In this document: positions 32,201-47,216 of the stretch, piece by piece
How the letters are laid out: each line of letters starts with the position of its first letter
Position numbering within the stretch: the stretch's first letter is position 1
Assembly (NCBI GenBank): GCA_029961685.1
Contig: JARWKL010000007.1
Span: 13,277,013-13,341,012 of the forward strand
Direction of reading: 5' to 3'
Length of the DNA: 64,000 nucleotides
Origin: Aristolochia californica
Taxonomy: Eukaryota > Streptophyta > Magnoliopsida > Piperales > Aristolochiaceae
Program-made: the position numbers and the translations under genes
Notes under the pieces: model-generated
Told to the model about the DNA's origin: nothing
Database searches by the model: none
The model's input: only the letters and a program-made list of their open reading frames with translations

Positions 32201-33731
32201 TATTTTTCATCTTACTTTCTATTTTTCATTTTACTTTCTATATTTCAACTTCTTTCTATATTTCATTTTACTTTCTTTATTTTAACCTTCTTTCTATATT
32301 TTATTTTACTTTCTTCATTTCATCTTTCTTTCTAAATTTTATTTTACTTTCTATATTTAATCTTTCTTTATTTCATGTTACTTTTTATATATCGTTTTTC
32401 TTACTATATTTCATTTTACATTCTATATTTTATTTTACTTTTTATACTTTATCATTCTTTCTGTATTTCATTTTACTTTCTACATTTCATCTTTCTTTCT
32501 TTATTTTATTTTACTTTCTATATTTCATCTCACATTCTATATTTCATCTTACTTTCTATTTTTCATCTTACCTTCTATTTTTCATTTTACTTTCTATATT
32601 TCATCTTCTTTCTACATTTCATTTTACTTTCTATAATTCAACTTTCTTTCTATATTTTATGTTTCTTTCCATTTTTCCTTTTTCTTTCAATATTTCATTT
32701 TATTTTATTTTTATTTCTTCTTTCTTTCAATACTACATTTTACTTTCTATATTTCATCTTTCTTTAGATATTTCATTTTACTTTCTATATTTCATATTTC
32801 ATATTGCATTTTACTTTCTTTATTTTAACCTTCTTTCTATATTTTATTTTACTTTCTATATTTCATCTTTCTTTCTAAATTTCATTTGACTTTCTATATT
32901 TAATCTTTCTTTCTGTATTTCATTTTACTTTCTATATTTCATCTTTCCTTCTGTATTTTATTTTACTTTCTATTTTTCATCTTACTTTCTGTTTTTCATT
33001 TTACTTTCTATATTTCAACTTCTTTCTATATTTCATTTTCCTTTCTATAATTCATCTTTCTTTCCATATTTCCCTTTTCTTTCAATATTTCATTTTTTTA
33101 TTTCATCTTTCTTTCTATATTACATTTTACTTTCTATATTTCACCTTTCTTTATATATTTCTTTTTACTTTCTATATTTCATTTTACTTTCTTTATTTTA
33201 ACTTTCTTTCTATATTTCATTTTATTTTCTATATTTCATCTTTCTTTCTTTAATTCATGTTACTTTCTATACATCATTTTTTTTACTATATTTTATTTTA
33301 CTTTCTATATTTCATCTTTCTTTATAAATTTCATTTAACTTTTTATATGTCATCTTTCTTTCTATATTTCATTTTACTTTCTATATTTCATTTCACTTTC
33401 TATATTTCAATTTTCTTTCTACATTTCATTTTAGTTTCTATATTTCATCTTTCTTTCTTTATTTCATGTTACTTTCTATATATCGCTTTTCTTACTATAT
33501 TTCATTTTACATTCTATATTTTATTTTACTTTCTATACTTCATCATTCTTTTTGTATTTCATTTTACTTTCTATATTTCATCTTTCTTTCTTTATTTTAT
33601 TTTACTTTCTATATTTCATCTCACTTTCTATATTTCATCTTACTTTCTATTTTTCATCTTACCTTCTATTTTTCATTTTACTTTCTATATTTCAACTTCT
33701 TTCTTCATTTCATTTTACTTTCTATAATTTC
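25368..33731. repeat. 19-bp pyrimidine-rich satellite, block 2 (8.4 kb)
   Basis: This has the same 19/38-bp repeat family and strand orientation as 7721-16920, with the same G depletion on the plus strand. Longer shared variant strings link parts of it to block 1 (for example 28421-28930 resembles 12747-13240). It ends abruptly near 33731, where ATTTCATTTG passes into the 675-bp satellite. The many Phe/Ile-rich open frames are compositional. Confidence 0.93.
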
Positions 33732-34341
33732 ATTTGTGCATTGTGCATTTCCATTTTAGATGTACACTTTTTTCTTAAATCAGAACTTTGAGTTTTCGCT
33801 CCCCCTTCATCCCGTAAACAAAAAAGGCAAAAAGGATCACAACAAAATAAAAGTTTTATAGTTGATGTGTAGAAAATATTTAAAATAATAACTAATGTAA
33901 ATGAAAAATATCTATTCACACACCACAAATGAACACAAAAGTTTTGTTATCCAAGTTTGGGAAATTCCATTAGTCCAACCCTATTAAGCTTGGAATTTTA
34001 CATGAAGGAGATTTTTTCTACACATGTTTTAAAAATTGATATGCATGCTTGAAACATGTTAAAGATTCAAATGACTTATGGATCCAAAGCTTTTCATGAG
34101 AATAACAAACGATCATTAATTTCTCAAGTGAACGTGCGGTGGGATATTTACCCGAGTCTAACAAGTCATTATTTTGCCCATTTTCAAAAATTTGATCTAA
34201 CAATCATAGATGATTGTAAAGTAATTTATCATGCGTAATGGGCTATATTTTTGTATGAAATGACTTATGGATTGAAATTCAACAACACTCAATAAAAAAT
34301 CCTCTGCCACCAATTTTTCCTGACGATTGCAAAACCTGAGA

Positions 34342-34348
34342 TATAAAA
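34342..34348 (+). promoter_or_regulatory. TATA-like motif present in nearly every 675-bp monomer (first example)
   Basis: GATATAAAAAC occurs once per monomer near its end, about 65-70 bases before a C/T-rich run (TCTCTCTCTAC). It is conserved across types A, B and C. Promoter activity is an inference only. Confidence 0.35.
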
Positions 34349-37300
34349 ACTAAAAAGAGCTCACAATCCCTAAAAATTACAGACACTCTTTGAAATTATC
34401 TCTCCCTACAATTGTGCATTGTGCTTTTCCATTTTAGATGTACACTTTTTTCTTAAATCAAAACTTTGACTTTTTGCTCTCCCTTCATCCCGAAAACAAA
34501 CAAGGCAAAAGCTTACAACAAAATGAAAATTTTATAGTTGATGTATGGAAAAAATTTAAAAAAACAACAAATATAAATAAAGAAAATTTATTCGCCCAAC
34601 ACAAATGAACACAAAAGTTTTGTTATCCAATTTTTGGAAATTCCACTAGGTTAACCCTAATAGCTTGGAATTTTGCGAGAGAGAGATTTAATCCACACAT
34701 GTTTTAAAAATGGATATGAATGTTTGAAACATGTTAAAAAGATGCAAATGAGCTATGGATGCAAAGCTTTTAAAGAGAATAACAAACACTCATTAAATTC
34801 TCAAGTGAACTTGCGGTGGGATATTTACCCGAGTCAATCATGCCATTATTTTGCCCATTTGCAAAAAGCTGACATAATTAATAGTAGATGATTGCAATGT
34901 GATTTATCATGCGTAACGGGCTATATTTTTGTATGAAATGACTTATGGATTGCAATTCAACACTTAGTTAAAAATCCTCCGCAACCCATTTTTCCCGCCT
35001 ATTGCAAAACCTGAGATATAAAAACGAAAAGGTGCTTACAATCCCTAAAAATTACAGACACTCTTTGGAATTATCTCTCTCTACATATGTGCATTGTACG
35101 TTTCCGTTTCAGATGTACACATTTTTCTTAAATCAAAACTTCGAGTTTTTCGCTCTCCCTTCATCCCGTAAACAAAAAAGGCAAATAGATCACACCAAAA
35201 TGAAAATTTCATAGTTGAGGTACGAAAAAAGTTTAAAACAATAAAAAAAGTAAATGAAAAAAATTTATTCACACACCACAAATGAACACAAAAGTTTTGT
35301 TATCCAAGTTTGGGAAATTCCATTAGTCCAAAACTAATATCTTGGAATTTTACATGAAGGAGATTTTTACTACACATGTTTTAAAAATGGGTATGCATGC
35401 CAGAAACATGTTAAAGATTCAAATGACCTACGGATCCAAAGCTTTTAAAGAGAATAACAAACGCTCATTAAATTCTCAAGTGAACGTGCGGCAGGATATT
35501 TGCCCAAGTCAAACAAGCCATTATTTTGCCCATATTCAAAAAGTTGAGCTAACAATCATAGAACATGGTAAAGTGATTTGTCATGTGTAACGGGCTATAT
35601 TTTTGTAAGAAATGAGTTATGGATTTGAAGTCAACACTCAGTTAAAAATCGCCCGCCTCCCCCGTTTCCCGACGGTTGCAAAACCTTAGATATAAAAACG
35701 AAAGAGTGCATACGATCCCTAAAACATACAGACACTCTTTGGAAATATCTCTCTCTACATTTGTGTATTGAGCATTTCCATTTTAGATATACACTTTTTT
35801 CTTAAATCAGAACTTTGAGTTTTCGCTCCCCCTCATCCCGTAAACAAAAAAGGCATAAAGGATCACAACAAAATAAAAGTTTTATAGTTGATGTGTGGAA
35901 AATATTTAAAATAATAACTAATGTAAATGAAAAATATCTATTCACACACCACAAATGAACACAAAAGGTTTGTTATCCAAGTTTGGGAAATTCCATTAGT
36001 CCAACCCTATTAATCTTGGAATTTTACATGAAGGAGATTTTTTCTACACATGTTTTAAAAATGGATATGCATGCTTGAAACATGTTAAAGATTCAAATGA
36101 CTTATGGATCCAAAGCTTTTCAAGAGAATAACAAACGCTCATTAAATTCTCAAGTGAACGTGCGGTGGGATATTTACCCGAGTCTAACAAGTCATTATTT
36201 TGCCCATTTTCAAAAATTTGATCTAACAATCATAGATGATTGTAAAGTGATTTATCATGCGTAACGGGCTATATTTTTGTATGAAATGACTTATGGATTG
36301 CAATTCAACAACACTCAGTAAAAAATCCTGTGCCACCAATTTTTCCCTACGATTGCAAAACCTGAGATATAAAAACTAAAAAGAGCTTACAATCCCTAAA
36401 AATTACAGACACTCTTTGGAATTATCTCTCCCTACAATTGTGCATTGTGCTTTTCCATTTTAGATCTACACTTTTTTCTTAAATTAAAACTTTGACTTTT
36501 CGCTCTCCCTTCATCCCGAAAACAAATAAGGCAAAAAGCATACAACAAAATGAAAATTTTATAGTTGATGTATTGAAAAAATTTAAAACAATAAAAAATA
36601 TAAATAAAGAAAATTTATTCGCCCAACACAAATGAACACAAAAGTTTTGTTATCCAATTTTGGGAAATTCCACTAGTTTAACCCTAATAGCTTGGAATTT
36701 TGCAAGAGAGAGATTTCATTCACACATGTTTTAAAAATGGATATGCATGTTTGAAATATGTTAAAGATGCAAATGAGCTATGGATGCAAAGCTTTTAAAG
36801 AGAATAACAAACGCTCATTAAATTCTCAAGTGAACTTGCGGTGGGATATTTACCCGAGTCAATCCTGCCATTATTTTGCCCATTTGCAAAAAACAGACAT
36901 AATTAATCATAGATGATTGTAATGTGATTTATCATGCGTAACGGGCTATATTTTTGTATGAAATGACTTATGGATTGCAATTCAACACTTAGTTAAAAAT
37001 CCTCCGCAACCCATTTTTTTCAACGATTGCAAAACCTGAAATATAAAAACTAAAAAGAGCTGACAATCCCTAAAAATAACAGACAATCTTTGGAATTATC
37101 TCTCCCTACAATTTTGCATTGTGCTTTTCCATTTTAGATGTACACTTTTTTCTTACATCAAAACTTTGACTTTTCGCTCTCCCTTCATCCCGAAAACAAA
37201 CATGGCAAAAACTTACAACAAAATGAAAATTTTATAGTTGATGTACGAAAAAAAATTAAAATAATAACAAATATAAATAAAGAAAATTTATTCGCCCAAC

Positions 37301-38459
37301 ACAAATGAACACAAAAGTTTCGTTATCCAATTTTGGGAAATTCCACTAGTTTAACCCTAATAGCTTGGAATTTTGCAAGAGAGAGATTTCATACACACAT
37401 GTTTTTAAAATGGATATGCTTGTTTGAAACATGTTAAAGATGCAAATGAGCTATGGATGCAAAGCTTTTAAAGAGAATAACAAACGCTTATTAAATTCTC
37501 AAGTGAACTTGCGGTGGGATATTTACCCGAGTCAAACATGTCATTATTTTGCCCATTTGCAAAAAGCTGACATAATTAATCATAGATGATTGTAATGTGA
37601 TTTATCATGCATAACGGGCTATATTTTTGTATGAAATGACTTATGGATTGCAATTCAACACTCAGTTAAAAATCCTCCGCAACCCATTTTTCCCGACGAT
37701 TGCAAAACCTGATATATAAAAACGAAAAGGTGCTTAGAATCACTAAAAATTACAGACACTCTTTGGAATTATCTCTCTCTACATATGTGCGTTGTACGTT
37801 TCCGTTTCAGATGTACACATTTTTCTTAAATCAAAACTTCGAGTTTTTCGCTCTCCCTTCATCCCGTAAACAAAAAAGGCAAATAGATCACAGCAAACTG
37901 AAAATTTCATAGTTGATGTACGGAAAATGTTTAAAACAATAAAAAAAGTAAATAAAGAAAATTTATTCGCACACCACAAATGAACACAAAAGTTTTGTTA
38001 TCCAAGTTTGGGAAATTCCACTAGTCCAAAACTAATATCTTGGAATTTTACATGAAGGAGATTTTTTCTGCACATGTTTTAAAAATGGGTATGCATGCCA
38101 GAAACATGTTAAAGATTCAAATGACCTATGGATACAAAGCTTTTAAAGAGAATAACAAACGCTCATTAAATTCTCAAGTGAACGTGCGGTGGGATATTTG
38201 CCCGAGTCAAACAAGCCATTATTTTGCCCATATTAAAAAAGTTGAGCTAACAATCACAGAACATTGTAAAGTGATTTGTCATGCGTAACGGACTATATTT
38301 TGGTATGAAATGACTTATGGATTGCAATTCAACACTCAGTTAAAAATCGCCCGCCTCCCCCATTTCTCGACGATTGCAAAACCTTAGATATAAAAACGAA
38401 AGAGTGCATACGATCCCTAAAACATACAGACACTCTTTGGAAATATCTCTCTCTACATT

Positions 38460-39131
38460 TGTGCATTGTGCATTTCCATTTTAGATGCACATTTTTCTTA
38501 AATCAAAACTTCGAGTTTTTCGCTCTCCCTTCTTCCCGTAAACAAAAGAGGCAAATAGATCACAGCAAACTGAAAATTTCATAGTTGATGTACGGAAAAT
38601 GTTTAAAACAATAAAAAAAGTAAATGAAGAAAATTTATTCGCACACCACAAATGAACACAAAAGTTTTGTTATCCAAGTTTTGGAAATTCCACTAGTCCA
38701 AAACTAATATCTTGGAATTTTACATGAAGGAGATTTTTTCTACACTTGTTTTAAAAATGGGTATGCATGCCAGAATAATGTTAAAGATTCAAATGACCTA
38801 TGGATCCAAAGCTTTTAAAGAGAATAACAAACGCTCATTAAATTCTCAAGTGAACGTGCGGTGGGATATTTGCCCGAGTCAAACAAGCCATTATTTTACC
38901 CATATTCAAAAAGTTGAGCTAACAATCACAGAACATTAGAAAGTGATTTGTCATGCGTAACGGGCTATATTTTGGTATGAAATGACTTATGGATTGCAAT
39001 TCAACACTCAGTAAAAAATGGCCCGCCTTCCCCGTTTCCCGACGATTGCAAAACCTTAGATATAAAAACGAAAGAGTTCATACGATCCCTAAAACATACA
39101 GACATTCTTTGGAAATATCTCTCTCTACATT
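38460..39131. repeat. Chimeric A/C monomer
   Basis: The start is type A (GTGCATTTCCATTTTAGATG), but within 35 bases it becomes type C (CAAAACTTCGAG) and stays C to the end. Confidence 0.7.
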
Positions 39132-42100
39132 TGTGCATTGTGCATTTCCATTTTAGATGTACACTTTTTTCTTAAATCAGAACTTTGAGTTTTTGCTCCC
39201 CCTTCATCCCATAAACAAAAAAGGCAAAAAAGATCACAACAAAATAAAAACTTTATAGTTGATGTGTGGAAAATATTTAAAATAATAACTAATATAAATA
39301 AAAAATATCTATTCACACACCACAAATGAACACAAAAGTTTTGTTATCCAAGTTTGGGAAATTCCATTAGTCCAACCCTACTAAGCTTGGAATTTTACAT
39401 GAAGGAGATTTTTTCTACACATGTTTTAAAAATGGATATGCATGCTTGAAACAATTTAAAGATTCAAACGACTTATGGATCCAAAGCTTTTAACGAGAAT
39501 AACAAACGCTCATTAAATTCTCAAGTGAACGTGCGGTGGGATAGTTACCCGAGTCTAACAAGTCATTATTTTGCCCATTTTCAAAAATGTGATCTAACAA
39601 TCATAGATGATTGTAAAGTGATTTATCATGCGTAATGGGGTATATTTTTGTGTGAAATGACTTATGGATTGCAATTCAACACTCAGTTAAAAATCCTTTG
39701 CCACCAATTTTTCCCGACGATTGCAAAACCTGAGATATAAAAACTAAAAAGAGCTTACAATCCCTAAAAATTACAGACACTCTTTGGAATTATCTCTCCC
39801 TACAATTGTGCATTGTGCTTTTCCATTTTTGATGTACACTTTTTTCTTAAATCAAAACTTTGACTTTTCGCTCTCCCTTCATCCCGAAAACAAACAAGGC
39901 AAAAAGCTTACAACAAAATGAAAATTTTATAGTTGATGTACGAAAAAAAATTAAAACAATAACAAATATAAATAAAGAAAATTTATTCGCCCAACACAAA
40001 TGAACACAAAAGTTTTGTTATCCAATTTTGGGAAATTCCACTAGTTTAACCCTAATAGCATGGAATTTTGCAAGAGAGAAATTTCATCCACACATGTTTT
40101 TAAAATGGATATGCATGTTTGAAACATGTTAAAGATGCAAATGAGCTATGGATACAAAGCTTTTAAAGAGAATAAAAAACGCTCATTAAATTCTCAAGTG
40201 AACTTGCGGTGAGATATTTACCCGAGTCAAACATGTCAATATTTTGCCCATTTGCAAAAAGTTGACATAATTAATCATAGATGTTTGTAATGTGATTTAT
40301 CATGTGTAACGGGCTATATTTTTGTATGAAATGACTTACGGATTGCAATTCAGCAGTCAGTTAAAAATCCTCCGCAACCCATTTTTCCCGACGAGTACAA
40401 AACCTGAGATATAAAAACGAAAAAGGTGCTTACAATCCCTAAAAATTACAGACACTCTTTGGAATTATCTCTCTCTACATATGTGCATTGTGCGTTTCCA
40501 TTTCAGATGTACACATTTTTCTTAAATCAAAACTTCGAGTTTTTCGCTCTCCCTTCTTCCCGTAAACAAAAAAGGCAAATAGATCACAACAAACTGAAAA
40601 TTTCATAGTTGATGTACGAAAAATGTTAAAAAAAATAAAAAAATTAAATGAAGAAAATTTATTCACACACCACAAATGAACACAAAAGTTTTGTTATCCA
40701 AGTTTTGGAAATTCCACTAGTCCAAAACTAATATCTTGGAATTTTACATGAAGGAGATTTTTCCTACACATGTTTTAAAAATGGGTATGCATGCCAGAAA
40801 CATGTTAAAGATTCAAATGACCTATGTATCCAAAGCATTTAAAGAGAATAACAAACGCTCATCAAATTCTCAAGTGAACGTGCGGTGGGATATTTGCCCG
40901 AGTCAAACAAGCCATTATTTTGCCCATATTCAAAAAGTTGAGCTAACAATCACAGAACATTGTAAAGTGATTTGTCATGTGTAACGGGCTATATTTTGGT
41001 ATGAAATGACTTATGGATTGCAATTCAACACTCAGTTAAAAATTGCCATCCTTCCCCGTTTCCCGACGATTGGTAAACCTTAGATATAAAAACGAAAGAG
41101 TTCATACGATCCCTAAAACATACAGACACTCTTTGGAAATATCTCTCTCTACATTTGTGCACTGTGCATTTCCATTTTAGATGTACACTTTTTTCTTAAA
41201 TCAGAACTTTGAGTTTTCGCTCCCCCTTCATCCCGTAAAAAAAAAGGAAAAAACGATCACAACAAAATAAAATTTTTATAGTTGATGTGTGGAAAATATT
41301 TAAAATGACAACTAATGTAAATAAAAAATATCTATTCACACACCACAAATGAGCACAAAAGTTTTGTTATCCAAGTTTGGGAAATTCCATTAGTCCAACC
41401 CTATTAAGCTTGGAATTTTACATGAAGGAGATTTTTTCTCCACATGTTTTAAAAAAGGAAATGCATGCTTGAAACATGTTAAAGATTCAAATGACTTATG
41501 GATCCAAAGCTTTTAACGAGAATAAAAAACACTTATTAAATTCTCAATTGAACGTGCGGTGGGATATTTACCCGAGTCTAAGAAGTCATTATTTTGCCCA
41601 TTTTCAAAAATGTGATCTAACAATCATTGATGATTGTAAAGTGATTTATCATGCGTAACGGGCTATATTTTTGTATGAAATGACTGATGGATTGCAATTC
41701 AGCACTCAGTTAAAAATCCTCTGCCACCATTTTTTCTCGACGTTTGCAAAACCTGAGATATAAAAATTAAAAAGAGCTTACAATCCCTAAAAATTACAGA
41801 CACTCTTTGGAATTATCTCTCTCTACAATTGTGCAATGTGCTTTTCCATTTTAGATGTACACTTTTTTCTTAAATCAAAACTTTGACTTTTCGCTCTCCC
41901 TTCATTCCGAAAACAAACAAGGCAAAAAACTTACTACAAAAAGAAAATTTTATAGTTGATGTACGGAAAAAATTTAAAACCATAACAAATATAAATAAAG
42001 AAAATTTATTCGCCCAACACAAATGAACACAAAAGTTTTGTTATCCAATTTTGGGAAATTCCACTAGTTTAACCCTAATAGCTTGGAATTTTGCAAGAGA

Positions 42101-45100
42101 GAGATTTCATCCACACATGTTTTTAAAATGGATATGCATGTTTGAAACATGTTAAAGATGCAAAGGAGCTATGGATGCAAAGCCTTTAAAGTGAATAACA
42201 AACGCTCATTAAATTCTCAAGTGAACTTGCGGTGGGATATTTACCCGAGTCAAACATGTCATTATTTTGCCCATTTGCAAAAAGTTGACATAATTAATCA
42301 TAGATGATTGTAATGTGATTTATCATGCGATTTTTGTATGAAATGACTTACGGATTGCAATTCAACACTCAGTTAAAAATCCTCCGCAACCCATTTTTCC
42401 CGACGATTGCAAAACCTGAAAACCTGAGATATAAAAACGAAAAGGTGCTTACAATCCCTAAAAATTACAGACACTCTTTGGAATTATCTCTCTCTACATA
42501 TGTGCATTGTGCTTTTCCATTTCAGATGTACACATTTTTCTTAAATCAAAACTTCGAGTTTTTCGCTCTCCCTTCATCCGTAAACAAAAAAGGCAAATAG
42601 ATCACAGCAAACTGAAAATTTCATAGTTGATGTACGGAAAAATGTTAAAAACAATAAAAAAAGTAAATGAAGAAAATTTATTCACACACCACAAATGAAC
42701 ACAAAAGTTTTGTTATCCAAGTTTGGGAAATTCCACTAGTCCAAAACTAATATCTTGGAATTTTACATGAAGGAGATTTTTTCTACACATGTTTTAAAAA
42801 TGGGTATGCATGCCAGAAACATGTTAAAGATTCAAATGACCTATGTATCCAAAGCATTTAAAGAGAATAAAAAACGCTCATTAAATTCTCAAGTGAACGT
42901 GCGGTGGGATATTTGCCCGAGTCAAACAAGCCATTATTTTGCCCATATTCAAAAAGTTGAGCTAACAATCACAGAACATTGTAAAGTGATTTGTCATGCG
43001 TAACCGGCCATATTTTGGTATGAAATGACTTATGGATTGCAATTCAACACTCAGTTAAAAATCGCCATCCTTCCCCGTTTCCCGACGATTGGTAAACCTT
43101 AGATATAAAAACGAAAGAGTTCATACGATCCCTAAAACATACAGACACTCTTTGAAAATATCTCTCTACATTTGTGCACTGTGCATTTCCATTTTAGATG
43201 TACACTTTTTTCTTAAATCAGAACTTTGAGTTTACGTTCCCCCTTCATCCCGTAAAAAAAAATGGCACAAACGATCACAACAAAATAAAAATTTTATAGT
43301 TGATGTGTGGAAAATATTTAAAATAACAACTAATGTAAATAAAAAATATCTATTCACACACCACAAATGAACACAAAAGTTTTGTTATCCAAGTTTGGGA
43401 AATTCCATTAGTCCAACCCTATTAAGCTTGGAATTTTACATGAAGGAGATTTTTTCTCCACATGTTTTAAAAATGGATATGCATGCACTAAACATGTTAA
43501 AGATTCAAATGACTTATGGATCCAAAGCTTTTAACGAGAATAACAAACGCTCATTAAATTCTCAAGTGAACGTGCGGTGGGATATTTATACGAGTCTAAC
43601 AAGTCATTATTTTGCCCATTTTCAAAAATGTGATCTAACAATCATAGATGATTGTAAAGTGATTTATCATGCGTAACGGGCTATATTTTTGTATGAAAAG
43701 ACTGATGGATTGCAATTCAGCACTCAGTTAAAAATCCTCTGCCACCATTTTTTCTCGACGTTTACAAAAACTGAGATATAAAAATTAAAAAGAGCTTACA
43801 ATCCCTAAAAATTACAGACACTCTTTGGAATTATCTCTCTCTACAATTGTGCAATGTGCTTTTCCATTTTAGATGTACACTTTTTTCTTAAATCAAAACT
43901 TTGACTTTTCGCTCTCTCTTCATTCCGAAAACAAACAAGGCAAAAAACTTACAACAAAAAGAAAATTTTATAGTTGATGTACGGAAAAAATTTAAAACCA
44001 TAACAAATATATATAAAGAAAATTTATTCGCCCAGCACAAATGAACACAAAAGTTTTGTTATCCAATTTTGGGAAATTCCACTAGTTTAACCCTAATTGC
44101 TTGGAATTTTGCAAGAGAGAGATTTCATCCACACATGTTTTTAAAATGGATATGTATGTTTGAAACATGTTAAAGATGCAAATGAGCTATGGATGCAAAG
44201 CCTTTAAAGAGAATAACAAACGCTCATTAAATTCTCAAGTGAACTTGCGGTGGGATATTTACCCGAGTCAAACATGTCATTATTTTGTCCATTTGCAAAA
44301 AGCTGACATAACTAAACATAGATGATTGTAATGTGATTTATCATGCGTAACGGGCTATATTTTTGTAAGAAATGACTTACGGATTGCAATTCAACACTCA
44401 GTTAAAAATCCTCCGCAACCCATTTTTACCGACGATTGCAAAACCTGAGATATAAAAACGAAAAGGTGCTTACAATCCCTAAAAATTACAGACACTCTTT
44501 GGAATTATCTCTCTCTACATATGTGCGTTGTGCTTTTCCATTTCAGATGTACACATTTTTCTTAAATCAAAACTTCGAGTTTTTCGCTCTCCCTTCATCC
44601 CGTAAACAAAAAAGGCAAATAGATCACATCAAACTGAAAATTTCATAGTTGATGTACGGAAACATGTTAAAAACAATAAAAAAAGTAAATGAAAAAATTT
44701 ATTCACACACCACAAATGAACACAAAAGTTTTGTTATCCAAGTTTGGGAAATTCCACTAGTCCAAAACTAATATCTTGGAATTTTACATGAAGGAGATTT
44801 TTTCTACACATGTTTTAAAAATGGGGATGCATGCCAGAAACATGTTAAAGAATCAAATGACCTATGTACCCGAAGCATTTAAAGAGAATAACAAACGCTC
44901 ATTAAATTCTCAAGTGAACGTGCGGTGGGATATTTGGCCGAGTCAAACAAGCCATTATTTTGCCCATATTCAAAAAGTTGAGCTAACAATCACAGAACAT
45001 TGTAAAGTGATTTGTCATGCGTAACGGGCTATATTTTGGTATGAAATGACTTACGGATTGCAATTCAACACTCAGTTAAAAATCGCCATCCTTCCCCGTT

Positions 45101-46542
45101 TCCCGACGATTGGTAAACCTTAGATATAAAAACGAAAGAGTTCATACGATCCTTAAAACATACAGACACTCTTTGGAAATATCTCTCTCTGCATTTGTGC
45201 ATTGTGCATTTCCTTTTTAGATGTACACTTTTTTCTTAAATCAGAACTTTGAGTTTACGCTCCCCATTCATCCCGTAAAAAAAAAAAGGCAAAAACGATC
45301 ACAACAAAATAAAAATTTTATAGTTGATGTGTGAAAATATTTAAAATAACAACTAATGTAAATAAAAAATATCTATTCACACACCACAAATGAACACAAA
45401 AGTTTTGTTATCCAAGTTTGGGAAATTCCATTAGTCCAACCCTATTAAGCTTGGAATTTTACATGAAGGAGATTTTTTCTCCACATGTTTTAAAAATGGA
45501 TATGCATGCACTAAACATGTTAAAGATTCAAATGACTTATGGATCCAAAGCTTTTAACGAGAATAACAAACGCTCATTAAATTCTCAAGTGAACGTGCGG
45601 TGGGATATTTACCCGAGTCTAACAAGTCATTATTTTGCCCATTTTCAAAAATGTGATCTAACAATCATAGATGATTGTAAAGTGATTTATCATGCGTAAC
45701 GGGCTATATTTTTGTATGAAAAGACTGATGGATTGCAATTCAGCACTCAGTTAAAAATCCTCTGCCACCATTTTTTCTCGACGTTTGCAAAAACTAAGAT
45801 ATAAAAATTAAAAAGAGCTTAAAATCCCTAAAAATTACAGACACTCTTTGGAATTATCTCTCCCTACAATTGTGCAATGTGCTTTTCCATTTAGATGTAC
45901 ACTTTTTTCTTAAATCAAAACTTTGACTTTTCGCTCTCCCTTCATCCCGAAAACAAACAAGGCAAAAAGCTTACAACAAAAAGAAAATTTTATAGTTGAT
46001 GTACGGAAAAAATTTAAAACCATAACAAATATAAATAAAGAAAATTTATTCGCCCAACACAAATGAACACAAAAGTTTTGTTATCCAATTTTGGGAAATT
46101 CCACTAGTTTAACCCTAATAGCTTGGAATTTTGCAAGAGAGAGATTTCATCCACACATGTTTTTAAAATGGATATGCATGTTTGAAACATGTTAAAGATG
46201 CAAATGAGCTATGGGTGCAAAGCCTTTAAAGAGAATAACAAACGCTCATTAAATTCTCAAGTGAACTTGCGGTGGGATATTTACCTGAGTCAAACATGCC
46301 ATTACTTTGCCCATTTGCAAAAAGCTGACATAACTAATCATAGATGATTGTAATGAGATTTATCATGCGTAACGGGCTATATTTTATTATGAAATGACTT
46401 ACAGATTGCAATTCAACACTCAGTTAAAAATCCTCTCAACCCATTTTTCCCGACGATTGCAAAACCTGAGATATAAAAACGAAAAGGTGCTTACAATCCC
46501 TAAAAATTACAGACACTCTTTGGAATTATCTCTCTCTACATA

Positions 46543-47216
46543 TGTGCATTGTGCATTTCCGTTTCAGATGTACACATTTTTCTGAAATCAAAACTTCGAG
46601 TTTTTCGCTCTCCCTTCATCTCGTAAACAAAAAAGGCAAATAGGACACAGCAAACTGAAAATTTCATAGTTGATGTACGGAAAAAGTTTAAAAACAATAA
46701 AAAAATTAAATGAAGAAAATTTATTCACACACCACAAATGAACACAAAAGTTTTATTATCCAAGTTTGGGAAATTCCATTAGTCCAACCCTATTAAGCTT
46801 GGAATTTTACACGAAGGAGATTTTTTCTATACATGTTTTAAAAATGGATATGCATGCTTGAAACATGTTAAAGATTCAAATGACTTATGGATCCAAAGCT
46901 TTTAACGAGAATAACAAACGCTCATTAAATTCTCAAGTGAACGTGCGGTGGGATATTTATCCGAGTCTAACAAGTCATTATTTTGCCCATTTTCAAAAAT
47001 GTGATCAAACAATCATAGATGATTGTAAAGTGATTTATCATGAGTAACGGGCTATATTTTTGTATGAAATGACTTATGGATTGCAATTTAACACTCAGTT
47101 AAAAATCCTCTGCCACCAGTTTTTCCGACGATTGCAAAAACTGAGATATAAAAACTAAAAAGAGCTTACAATCCCTAAAAATTACAGACACTCTTTGGAA
47201 TTATCTCTCCCTACAA
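46543..47216. repeat. Chimeric C/A monomer
   Basis: The first third is type C (CAAAACTTCGAG). From about 46765 it reads type A (CCAACCCTATTAAGC and TGTGATCAAACAATC). Confidence 0.7.

Noticed and set aside
25368..33731. Similar hydrophobic open frames up to 316 codons
   Set aside because: Same satellite composition effect; no start context, codon bias or conserved domain.
34342..34380. Telomere-like CCCTAAA repeats
   Set aside because: ATCCCTAAA occurs once per monomer and is not tandem.
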